DNA of 64,000 nucleotides. It comes from Gnetum montanum. Taxonomy: Eukaryota > Streptophyta > Gnetopsida > Gnetales > Gnetaceae. The notes under the pieces were generated by a model. It was given only the letters and a program-made list of their open reading frames with translations. It had not been told where the DNA came from and did not search any database. This document shows positions 12,128-21,240 of this stretch, one piece after another (positions within the stretch are counted from its first letter, which is position 1; every line of letters begins with the position of its first letter). The stretch spans positions 388,336 through 452,335 of the forward strand of contig MNCI01026334.1 in assembly GCA_015680685.1 (NCBI GenBank). Direction: 5' to 3'. The position numbers and the translations under genes were made by a program.

Positions 12128-12829
12128 CTATGCACATGAAAAGAATAAGCATTAGACGATAAAAAAGGGGTGTGAAACTCTTAAGCTGCAAAAGACTCGA
12201 AACATTTGTACCTATCTCAGGGTGGGCTTCCTGAATATGTTCGACCACCTCGTCGATGATACCGGTCACGAAATCCATTTTACTTGGCATCTCTGTCCAA
12301 GAAAATGATCTACGAGTACGAGGTGGACTAGCCTCAGGGGGCATTTCAGGGGGAACCACCTTCATGGGCACTTCCAACCGCATCGTAGGAATTATCCTAC
12401 CTTCATCTGGAAGGGATAAAAACATAAAAGCAAAACACCATAGAAGACAACGATTCACAAAGCAACACAATAAAACAAAAGGAAACATACTGTCTTCTCT
12501 GGCCCCTTCCGGGTTTGGGGGGTCGCCTAGGTCCAATCTTCCCTTAAGGAAGCTACTGAACATTTCATCAACACCACCCTGGTCATCGACCAGTTCTGTC
12601 TTCGTGGTGTCTTCTCCTAGCTCTTCCGTCCCTTTCGCCTAATCTTTGCCCACATCTTCCTCAGTTATTAAATTCGTTGTAGCTTTCTCCTCCTCAATGA
12701 TGGTCTCTAACTCCTGTCTCCTCACTTCTCGAGTCAAGTCTGAAGGCATTAGTTGCATGTAAGCGGTCAAAATGAAAGTTATGAATAAGATGAAAAGGAT
12801 AATGCAATAAGTGCACCAAGCTTACTTAC

Positions 12830-13876
12830 CTCGAACAGGCATTTTGAACCGTATTCGCTTCACCCTCAGCTCTTCCATATTTGAGGCCACCTTTGTTGAG
12901 CGTTCACGCTTCGGGAGCTTCGACTTGGCTTTCCCGATGGTCTCCTTGATGACACGTTCAGCTCTCTTTGCAGTATAGGGCACATCGTCTGGTTCCAACC
13001 CCACACTGTCACATGTGTGGATTGAAGTACCAGATGACCCTCCTGTTGTGATGGACACAGATTCATCAATCCCCTCAGGAGCATCTTGGGACTCAGCTGT
13101 CTCGAACAAATGATTAATCCATGGACAAGATAACTGAGTACTATCCCGTAGGACATATTTATTATCCATGCAAACCACTAGAAACTCGGCCAAGTGACAA
13201 AGATAGCCAGCAAAGAATGCAAATGTAAAATGGGACTGCACCTCAACGTTTGAACGCAATCGCACTATCTCCTTATGAAGGCCTGACAACAAAAATTGAG
13301 CCCAATTATAACGCATCCTAGTTTCTAAAACGGTTCGCATGATGCACACAGCTTCCACCCCAAGACTCCTCACCTGGGGCAGGGATTTAGGAAACACCCG
13401 CGCCCGAAACAGGGGATACAATTCATTAACTTCCTCAACCTTTGACGTCCCCTGCATAGGGAATCCCTTGGAGCCCTTGACAATGCCCAACCAGTCCTCT
13501 AGCTCACGCACCATATGAACTTCTTTCTGTGCCCTATCCAAAACCACATTTACGCCATCTGCCGGTACACCAAATAGGTCTGAAAAGAACTCGACTGATA
13601 GATGGAAAATTATTTTGACACTCTTAATACGGGTGCTGTAGTAGGAGACGGACTTGTCAAATGAGTCCATAATCCTGATCATTTCAGCTATGGACATATT
13701 AGGGCTCGGGGTTGTAAATAACTCCATAAGGTCGGCATCACCCAAATAATGGACAATAGATGGCGGGGCATTGGTGCGCAACCATTTTTGTGCCTTGCTG
13801 ATCTCCCCAAACTTCATTGACAGGGTACTCTTAGTTCGTCTTGTTGTAACAGGGTCTCCACCGGGAGGGACATCAA
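12830..13876 (-). other. Long unbroken exon of the antisense gene, unknown domain
   Basis: The exon is 1,047 nt and has no stop. It encodes a Lys/Arg-rich start with LSMKFGEISKAQKWLRTNAP, a central part with IFHLSVEFFSDLFGVPADGV and FTFAFFAGYLCHLAEFLVV, then a Ser/Thr-rich linker and a basic end (KSKLPKRERS, RVKRIRFKMPVRG) that could be a nuclear localisation signal. The SDLFGVPADG piece recalls the LLGLP/LLGIP segment of plant mobile-domain proteins, but only weakly. Copy C matches from about 49800 down to 48780, including KFGDVTSTQEWL, HNLFGIPVDGAK and MHFAFFASYLKRFVEFLVVY, which shows the domain is a stable part of the element family. Confidence 0.7.
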
Positions 13877-14320
13877 CTGTAAACACAATTTGAAACCATC
13901 ACATCAGTATGACCACCAGCAGTCGAAAAAATACACTAAGGCATCTAGAAAATATTGTCACTTACCTTAAGTTGTGGACTTTGAGGTATTGGAACCCAAG
14001 TCAGCATCACGAGGGAAAACTGGTCCATTGCTCGACCAATCTCCATGCAGCCACCCACGAGCCGTGCATTGTGCAAACACCCTAGAAAACCGTTTATGGA
14101 AATGCATAATGTCACCTTTTGTCTAAGCTAATATAGCTCCGCGAAGGGTGGGACCCACCATAAAGGTCTCTAGGGAGGTATGAGCCAAGGCAAGCCCATC
14201 ATCATTAACGCATGTCCCATCTTGGTTAACTTGGGGCTTGCAAAAGAACGGTCGTCAGAACAGGAGCAAACACAAACGACAAAAACAGAAACGACAAACT
14301 AAACGATCTTACCTCTCTAC

Positions 14321-14794
14321 CTGGTACCCCGTGCCAGGAGGGTTCTGAAATAACGTATGCACACGCGCAGCCAGAAATAAGGTGTTATTGAGATAGTCAG
14401 CCCTTTGTGGCAATAGGTCCCACATGCGCACTAACGGGTGAGTAGATTTGGGCCCGCCAGAGGGACTGTCCTCAATCATAAGAGGCCCTTCGTCGATATC
14501 CACCATGAAAACCACGATGCCATCCGAAGATCCTGGCAACATAGCTTCAAGTACGCTCCGTGTCACTTGTTCACTCAGGTGTGACCAGACCACCACCTTA
14601 AATCTGTCTAGGATGAAGGTGAGGAATTCATAGGCCCCTTCCCTGAACCATACCCCATTGTTGTCAATAGTCAGATCAGGGGTAGGTTCATCGGTCTCAA
14701 GTGGCCCGAACCACGCAAGTACTCCGACCAGCTCAACTACTAAGAGGAAAGGCTCAGTGTCCTTGCAAGTAACCAGAATGCCACGATAAATCAA
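14321..14794 (-). other. Exon with FCP1/NLI-interacting-factor-like (TIM50-like) domain, catalytic Asps missing
   Basis: This exon is open for 158 codons. In order it shows FLLVVELVGVLAWFG where family members have a DLDGTL/DLNGLL-type motif, then EGAYEFLTFILDRFKVVVWS matching the RPF-EFL-RFxVxVWS block, then HPLVRMWDLLP and NNTLFLAARVHTLFQNPPGT matching the NTLLIDDSPxKALLNPPxT block. In the known family the first two Asps and the later D-D pair do phosphoryl transfer and metal binding. Here the positions read V-E-L-V and A-A-R, so the product should be catalytically inactive. Family assignment rests on remembered motifs, not a search. The exon is bounded by an ag acceptor at 14796-14795 and a CAG|GTAGAG donor at 14320. 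Confidence 0.65.
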
Positions 14795-14864
14795 CTATAT
14801 ATGAAAATGAGATGGAAAAACAAAATTCATGTTGAAGGCCAATACTTCGAAAAATTAAAAAATC

Positions 14865-15290
14865 GTTTACGCTCAGCGTATACGCTGTGAAAACACTCAG
14901 CGTATACGCTGCCTGAAAAGAAAAAACCATTTACAATCAGCGTATACGCTGTGAAAACACTCGGCGTATACGCTGCCTAAAAAGAATAAACCGTTTACGC
15001 TCAGCGTATACATTGTGAAAATAGCTTATGCTATACACTGTGAAAACTGTTAGCGTATACGCTGTGTAAACCGTCAACGTATATGCTATGAAAACCATCT
15101 ACGCTAAAACCGTCTACGCTACATACTGTTAAAACCATCTATGCTATATATACTGTTAAAATCGTCTACGCTGTATGCTATAGAGACCCTCTACGCTGCG
15201 AATCTATGCTCAGCGTACAAGCCCTTTACGCTACAAAACCCTTTACGCTACGAAAATTGTCTACGCTGGCAAGACTGTCTATGCCAGATA
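14865..15290. repeat. Array of the 14-bp palindrome CAGCGTATACGCTG
   Basis: Exact copies lie at 14874-14887, 14898-14911 and 14938-14951. Near-copies are at 14962-14975, 15002-15015 and 15051-15064. The first four form a two-unit tandem repeat of about 64 bp, spaced by tgaaaacact and gcctgaaaagaaaaaacc. Farther right the motif decays into single TACGCT and AGCGTA half-sites to about 15290. In the antisense gene this falls inside the intron between the likely first exon and the FCP1-like exon. Confidence 0.85.
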
Positions 15291-15469
15291 ACATGTACAG
15301 ATGAAAAACAGTTAACAAAGGCAGGATTAGAGCCTACTTGTGTCCCGATCCAGGCCATGATGGAACCTTTAGCCTAGGCAAACACTGCAACATGGCCTCG
15401 CTCTCCTCTGCGAAAGTCAGGTCAGGCCCCTTCCTCCCCTAGCCTTCTACCTCCTTGCCCTTGCCCATT

Positions 15470-15735
15470 TCGGCGTCCTGCACGCTGAAACTGATGGGTT
15501 TACGCTAGGGTCTGAACCCGCATGTCGAACTGAATCCTGTATGCTGAAGTTGGAGCCTCTACGCTCACGCTCACACTGAGTTTGAGCCTTTATGCTCACG
15601 CTTACGCCGAAGTTTGAGCCTCTACGCTCTACATTTACGCTAGGGTTGGAGGTTTACGTTTTTGAGCCTCTACGCTCTACGTTTACACTAGGGTTGGAGG
15701 TTTACGCTTATACTGGGGTTGGAGGTTTATGCTCA
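15470..15735 (+). repeat. TACGCT half-site repeats
   Basis: Irregular repeats of gagcctctacgctctac and tagggttggaggtttacgct, each present two to four times, with most TACGCT half-sites in one orientation. They continue the palindrome array toward the TATA-like site at 15788-15799. If the minus-strand gene is transcribed from there, these repeats would be its 5' leader. Confidence 0.7.
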
Positions 15736-15787
15736 CGCTCCGGATCGCTTCAAGCTCATGGTGCCTCTAACAACTGACAATGTCACG

Positions 15788-15799
15788 CTATATATAGCA
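15788..15799. promoter_or_regulatory. Palindromic TATA-like box
   Basis: The 12-bp palindrome gctatatatagc lies about 320 bp upstream of the candidate antisense ATG at 15468. Being symmetric, it could serve either strand. The antisense reading is favoured because the TACGCT repeats and the first exon lie on that side. This is inference from position only. Confidence 0.4.
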
Positions 15800-16064
15800 C
15801 TGCGCCAACCTTGCCGCTACCATTGCCGCCTTGCATTTTGTTTTAGTTTATTTTATTTTATTTTCATTTTATTTATTTTATTATTAATTTTATTTAAAAA
15901 TTGTTCAAAATGCAAAATACGAAAAAGATATATAAAACAAAATGAACACTACCACATGCTAATTCCCTTGTAAACCAACTTCGGATACCCACACTGAACG
16001 TTTTGATGCAAACTCTCCGAAGCAAATCATACGACAACTGGGCATCGTCAAATTGCCACGCGGC
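15800..16064. other. T-rich low-complexity stretch and spacer
   Basis: Bases 15837-15900 are runs of ttttattttatt, a simple AT-rich tract. The remainder shows no coding signal. Confidence 0.6.
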
Positions 16065-16335
16065 TCAGTAAGGCCTTAAACTACCACATACAGCCCACAC
16101 GTGGCCTGGTAAGGCCTTAAACTGCCACATACGACCCACATTCAGCCCGGTAAGGCCTTAAACTGCCACATTCGGCCCGGTAAGGGCTTAAACTACCACA
16201 TTTGGCCCGGTAAGGCCTTAAATTGCCACACATGGCCCGGTAAGGCCTTAAACTGCCACACACGGCCCGGTAAGGCCTTAAATTGGCACACACGGCTTGG
16301 TAAGGCCTTAAACTGTCATAAGTCCCAATGCGACA
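16065..16335 (+). repeat. 30-bp tandem array before RT
   Basis: Six to eight units of ggcccggtaaggccttaaac plus tgccacacac, with exactly 30-bp spacing over the central five or six units. Because 30 is a multiple of three, the array gives a spurious minus-strand reading frame with ten-residue repeats. It is of the same kind as the arrays at 10618-10890 and 19920-20245. Confidence 0.9.
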
Positions 16336-16370
16336 ATAAACCACCATTGTGCATGTACACATGATTTACG

Positions 16371-19300
16371 TTGCCAACGCACATGAAACAACACCTATCA
16401 GCTCATTCTGCCCTCTGTTTATTGGCAAGAGCAAGCTCGATGGATTGTCAGCATTTATCCACACCCTTGATCATCAATGGACCATATGGAAAGATCACAA
16501 GAGAAATCGACATAAATTCCATCAGCTTAGGTACATCAACGGATGACACAATCATAGCCTCAATGTAACAAACGTTAGATAGCTACAAAGGTATGACAAA
16601 ATCTCTCGACATAGAAGCCGATAGCATCACTGAAGACCCGTTGACTGAAACTCCCATCGCTATGCCTGATGGTGAAATTAAAATATTAAAATTAAGTACA
16701 TTATTGCAACCTCAACTGGCCAAAGACATAGAAGATGTCCTTCGAGACAACATAAAAGCATTCGCTTGGTCTTACACTGACATGCCCGGGTTGGATCCTC
16801 AAATCGTCTAGCACAATATTATCCTTGATCCAAAATTGAGGCCAGTAAAACAAAAGGCACGAAAAGTTAAACCTAAGGTAGCATTGACAGTTCACAATGA
16901 GATCACCAAACTTTATCAGGCAGGTTTCATTCAGGCTATCAATTACGCCGATTGGGTATCCAACATGGTCATTGCCCCGAAAAAGAACGGAAGCATTCGC
17001 TTATGCATTGACTTTCAGGATCTCAACGTTGCAACCATAAAAGATGATTTTCCCCTACCCAGCATCGATCAACTTGTTGACTTAACTACTGGGCACACCC
17101 TATTATCTTTTATGGATGGCTTCTCAGGATACAACCAGATACGCATTAACCCGGAGCATCAGCACCATACTACTTTTATGACACCATGGGAAATCTTTTG
17201 TTACATAATGATGCCCTTTGGTCTCAAGAATGCTGGGGCCACGTATGAAAGGGAAATGACATTTATTTTTAGCAATTACATGCTGCACTTGCTCAACGAC
17301 TATGTGGATGATATCGTGATTAAATCGAAGACATCAGAACAACATGTACAAGATCTTGACTTGGTACTAAAGTGTTGTTTAAAATATGAGCTGAGACTTA
17401 ACCTAAAGAAATGTGTCTTCGGAGTCAAAATAGGCAAAATGCTTGAATTCATAGCCTCGGAAGCAGGGATACGAGTAGACCCCGATAAAGTTAAGGCCAT
17501 AACAAACTTAAAACCACCTAGCAACCTTACTGAACTCCGAGGTCTACAAGGTAGATTATAGTTCATCAGGCGTTTCATAGAAAAACTAATGGACAAGTTG
17601 AAACCTATGAACCACTTGCTACGTAAGAACGTCCATTTTGAATGGACTCCATAGTGCCAGGAAGCATTTGACAATATTAAAACAGCACTTGTTCAACTAC
17701 TTATGGTTTATCCACCTCAAAATGATAAACCATTTTACATCTACCTAGCCACTTCAGACTCGTCAATCGTGTCCATGCTTTGCCAAAAACAAGATGATGG
17801 AACCGAAGTCCCTGTCTACTACTTAAGCCATGCATTAGTAGCCCATGAGAAGAAGTATAACGAGGTGGAGAGGTCATGTCTAGCCCTGGTCTTTTCCTTA
17901 AAAAAATGATGACATTACCTCTTCCATAACCAAGTCAATATAATCTGCAAAGATAATGTGCTCAGAGCCATCACAGCAAACATTTACGAGTCTAGTAGAA
18001 TAGCCCGTTGGAAAGCCATGATAGCTGAGTTTGACCTACACTACATAGCGCAATCATCAGTTAAGGGTCAAGCCATAGCGAATCAAATGACTGCATCACC
18101 AACGCATGATCAAGCAACAATAGAGCCAGAGTTCCCTAATGAAAATGTGAGTGCAATAGACATAGTACCCGATGACTACGATGCCATTTTGAAGTTTGAT
18201 GGAGCATCCACCTCTTGAGGGGGAAGTGCTGCGGCTGTCATCACTTATCCCTCTGGGGAGATCAAACCCTTTACTTATCATTTCAACTTTCACTGTACCA
18301 ACAACATAGCAAAATACGAAGGTCTTCTTAGAGGTCTCATGGCAGCACTAGTTTCAGACATCACACGACTAGTGGTCAGAGGAGACTCACAACTAGTTTT
18401 GAACCAAGTCACAGATATTTATACATGCAAAGCACAACATTTACAACCATACTGTGACTTAGCCAAACACTTAATGAGGCAATTCGAAAAGAAGGACGTG
18501 CAACATGTCTCCAGAAATGATAATACCATCGCAGATGCACTAGCCACGCTAGCGCTAAACATATCGCCTGACATGTTCCATATGTTGCCAAGCTCCATAA
18601 TCAGTTGTGCTAAACTTGTAACCGATACTCTCGCTACATCACCAATTGCATCCGTTAGTACCACACATGCGGTAGAATGGTATGATGACATAAAATAGTA
18701 CCTTCTACACGGTGAAACATCGCGACATCTAATGAATGCACAAAAAGACGCGGTACGAAAGCGTTCTCAACAATATGCACTGGTAGGGGACACATTATGT
18801 CGTCGATCCTATGAAGGCATACTGCTAACATACGTTAGTAGCGCTGATGCCCAAACCATCGTTGAGCAAGTACATGACAGACTATGCGGAGGACACATAG
18901 CACCTAAAGCAATGGCAACAAAGATAAGACGCTTAGGCTATTATTGGCCACACATGGAGTATGACTGTCTCTCCAAGGCTAAACATGCAATACCTATCAA
19001 AGACATAGTAATCTAATCCATGTCCCACCAAATGAGTTGCATACAGCGCAAATCACATGGCCCTTTCAAAAGTGGGGGTTGGACCTTATCGGACTGATAA
19101 CACCCTCATCTTCTGCAGGGCATAGTTTCATCATAACCGTGATAGAGTATTTCACGAAGTGGGTAGAAGCCGTGCCCCTTCGAAAAACCACATCTAAACA
19201 CATATGCAACTTCATTCTTAAAAATATTGTGACTCGTTTTAGCATCCCCATGACCATCATCACTGATAACAGGCCACAATTCAACAGTGCTGAAACCAAA

Positions 19301-19915
19301 ACTTTCTGTGAAGGCCTGGGGATCAGAAACTCATTTTCATCCCCTTACTACCCTCAGAGCAATGGGCAAGCAGAGGCCACAAATAAAACCATCATCATAG
19401 TACTTAAAAGGATGCTTACCCAAAGCAAGAAAAGATGGAATGAGCAGCTGGTATACGCACTGTGGGCATATCGTACTATGCATCACACTTCCACAGGTAA
19501 AACACCATATAGCCTTGTTTATGGTTCAGAAGCTGTTTTACCCTTGGAATTACAAGTACCATTCTTAAGGATCACACTTTCCGGACTCCTCGACGAAAGG
19601 CAAAACAATGACCTACGCATCATTGACTTGGACTCGGTGGAGGAGGAACGCATACGTGCACTCGATCAGATCGAATGGTACCAAAAATGACAACGACAAC
19701 GCCATCGACATGACATTCATAAGCGCTCTATCAAGGAAGGCGACCTAGCACTTAAGGCCATTCGGGAATACCCGAACAAATTCTCAGCCAACTAGGAAGG
19801 GCCCTACTTGGTCACCAAAGCATACGACAACGGAGCATTCAAGTTGGCTGATATGGAAGGGAATGAGCTTGCAAATTTGACCAATCACTTGTTCTTGAAA
19901 CCGTTCCATATTTGA
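16371..19915 (+). pseudogene. Tat-like gypsy element A: pol (RT, two RNases H, integrase), broken
   Basis: This polyprotein would copy the element RNA into DNA and integrate it. Lead-in: FAWSYTDMPGLDPQIV. RT (about 16850-17560): WVSNMVIAPKKNGSIRLCID, SFMDGFSGYNQI, MMPFGLKNAGATYE and the active site YVDD (about 17300). First RNase H: about 17700-17960. Second, archaeal-type RNase H: 18190-18580, with FDGAS, TNNIAKYEGLLRGLMAA, VRGDSQLVL and ADALA; dual RNase H marks the Tat/Ogre lineage. Integrase: H and C residues at about 18860-19000, then WGLDLIG, ITDNRPQF and NGQAEATN for D, D and E. Stops are TAA 16566, TAG 16809, 17559 and 17652, TGA 17907, 17910 and 18216, TAG 18696, TGA 19688 and TAG 19793. 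A frame slip lies near 18985, and the natural end is TGA 19913-19915. Confidence 0.93.
18190..18580 (+). other. Second (archaeal-type) RNase H domain of element A
   Basis: It has LKFDGAST near the first catalytic Asp, NNIAKYEGLLRGL for the NxAEYxALxxGL helix with Glu in place, VRGDSQLVL for the GDS motif, and NTIADALA for the last Asp. This domain, in addition to the ordinary gypsy RNase H just upstream, is the mark of the plant Tat lineage (Ogre, Retand, Grande and relatives). One TGA at 18216-18218 interrupts it. Confidence 0.8.
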
Positions 19916-19919
19916 GTAT

Positions 19920-20245
19920 AGGCTCAGGTACGTGCTCGTCCTGGAATCATGACAGTAAACTGATACCACAGCTCGTCCTGGAATCATGACGATAAACTGG
20001 TACCATAGAGTGTCCGCAATTACAATAAACTAGCACTTGTCCGACAAGATAGTAAACTGCCACAGTCACATTTGCCAGAGTCTACTAAGACTATAAACTG
20101 GTTTGCCTCTTCATGGTCAGCCAAGACTAGAAACTGGCAATGTACCATCTGCCACGACGCTAAACAGGAAATGTCCAATGGGTCATGGCATAAAAATAAC
20201 CCATGACAGTTAGCTACGACTATAAACGGGAAATTTTCTCTTTGG
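19920..20245 (+). repeat. Degenerate array with TAAACTG core after integrase
   Basis: Two near-identical units (ctcgtcctggaatcatgac plus gataaactgg) are followed by looser units with ataaactagc, gtaaactgcca, ctataaactgg and ctagaaactgg, at spacings of about 30-45 bp. This closes the third coding module of A with the same kind of array seen after gag-protease and before RT. Confidence 0.7.
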
Positions 20246-21240
20246 TACCTCGATCTGTAGCTGCATCCCAACTTCATCAGAGCCGCTGCATTGCTCGCCA
20301 TTAGCCGATCCTACCAACATTGCCTCCATTCATATACCGTGCCTGAAAGCTCATCCGGTGCTTTTGTTTCATCGATAACTGTTTAAGTCTAAGCTTGCTT
20401 ACTCACTCATGGTTTTCTTGTCCTCTTGGGGTTGTGTTTGTAGGATGAAACTCAGAGGTGTTCGTACAAGAAAGCACTTCTTCATAAGCAACAAGGTGAG
20501 ACGTTGTTCACAACACACATGGCAAGACCAAATCAAGCCATACACTAGTACATCCCCCATCTCATATCCCACCTATCCCTCAACATCGCCTACTTGGTTA
20601 CATCCCAAACACACCCAGTACAGCCCGAAACATCGAACATACTGTTGCATACTACACCACTCTTAGGCGATTGCAACCCACAACATGGCATTTGAGCATG
20701 TGCAAAAGATTAAAAAAAAAAACAAAAAAAAAATCGTCCCTTCCCACATAAAACACAAAATAGGATGACAATTGCCTCAAAAGCAGACGCTCATGTCTAA
20801 AGCAATCAAGTAACATCCTGTTGCATGGCTTTGGCTCTCTGCCAACAGGTTCCCCCTAAACAATAAACAAGGGCCCTGTTCCTTCAAAGAATGCAACACA
20901 TCATCACGTGGCTTTGGTTATGCCAACAAGATCTCTTAAACACCAAGCAAGAGTCTTGTACCGCCAAAGGACATACACATCATGCTTTGATTTCAAGAAG
21001 ATGAGCATGATCTGCACACATACTCGGACATCCTCTTCATCGTGCACGAGCCCTTCATTGGTTACCAATCCCTACAGTTTCCATTTTCCTATCAAATACA
21101 AAATTCACTTCCCCAATCCTATGTACTACTGAACATGGTATGATGATATCTAGCTAGGTGGCAAAGGACAATGTCTTTATCAAGTTGCTTGTGGTGTTTT
21201 GTACTTCTTTATTGATGCTTCTTTGGTTAATTGCTCCAAG
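20246..21240. other. 3' untranslated stretch of element A
   Basis: No convincing gene. It contains an A-rich tract at 20711-20732, and two diverged copies of a segment with ttgcatggctttggctctct-like and gtggctttggttatgccaac text near 20820-20850 and 20895-20925. Confidence 0.4.

Larger units (their letters stand above)
11160..15468 (-). pseudogene. Antisense spliced cargo gene inside element A
   Basis: This minus-strand gene lies between protease and reverse transcriptase. Inferred exons are 14794-14321, 14236-13966, 13876-12830, 12739-12491, 12406-12212, 12127-11357 and 11261-11160 (TGA 11160-11162). A first exon is likely near the ATG at 15466-15468, for example with a donor at aaggaggtag. 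All six mapped introns are 84-95 nt, begin with GT, end with AG and join in matching phase. The product would have an FCP1-like N terminus, a roughly 350-residue unknown domain, acidic linkers, a probable coiled-coil tail and a short acidic end (DDPPVPDV). Lesions are a TAG at about 14130, a TAA just before the 13966 donor, a TAG in exon 12739-12491, a frame slip near 11853 and a TAG near 11740. Copy C has the same gene in the same place. I know of no name for it. Confidence 0.75.

Noticed and set aside
16065-16335. CRISPR-like array
   Set aside because: Units abut with no unique spacers and the context is a plant retrotransposon.
16117-16362. Minus-strand frame with ten-residue repeats (RPYRA...)
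   Set aside because: It is the translation of the 30-bp tandem array; a 30-bp period always gives a ten-residue repeat and there is no other coding evidence.
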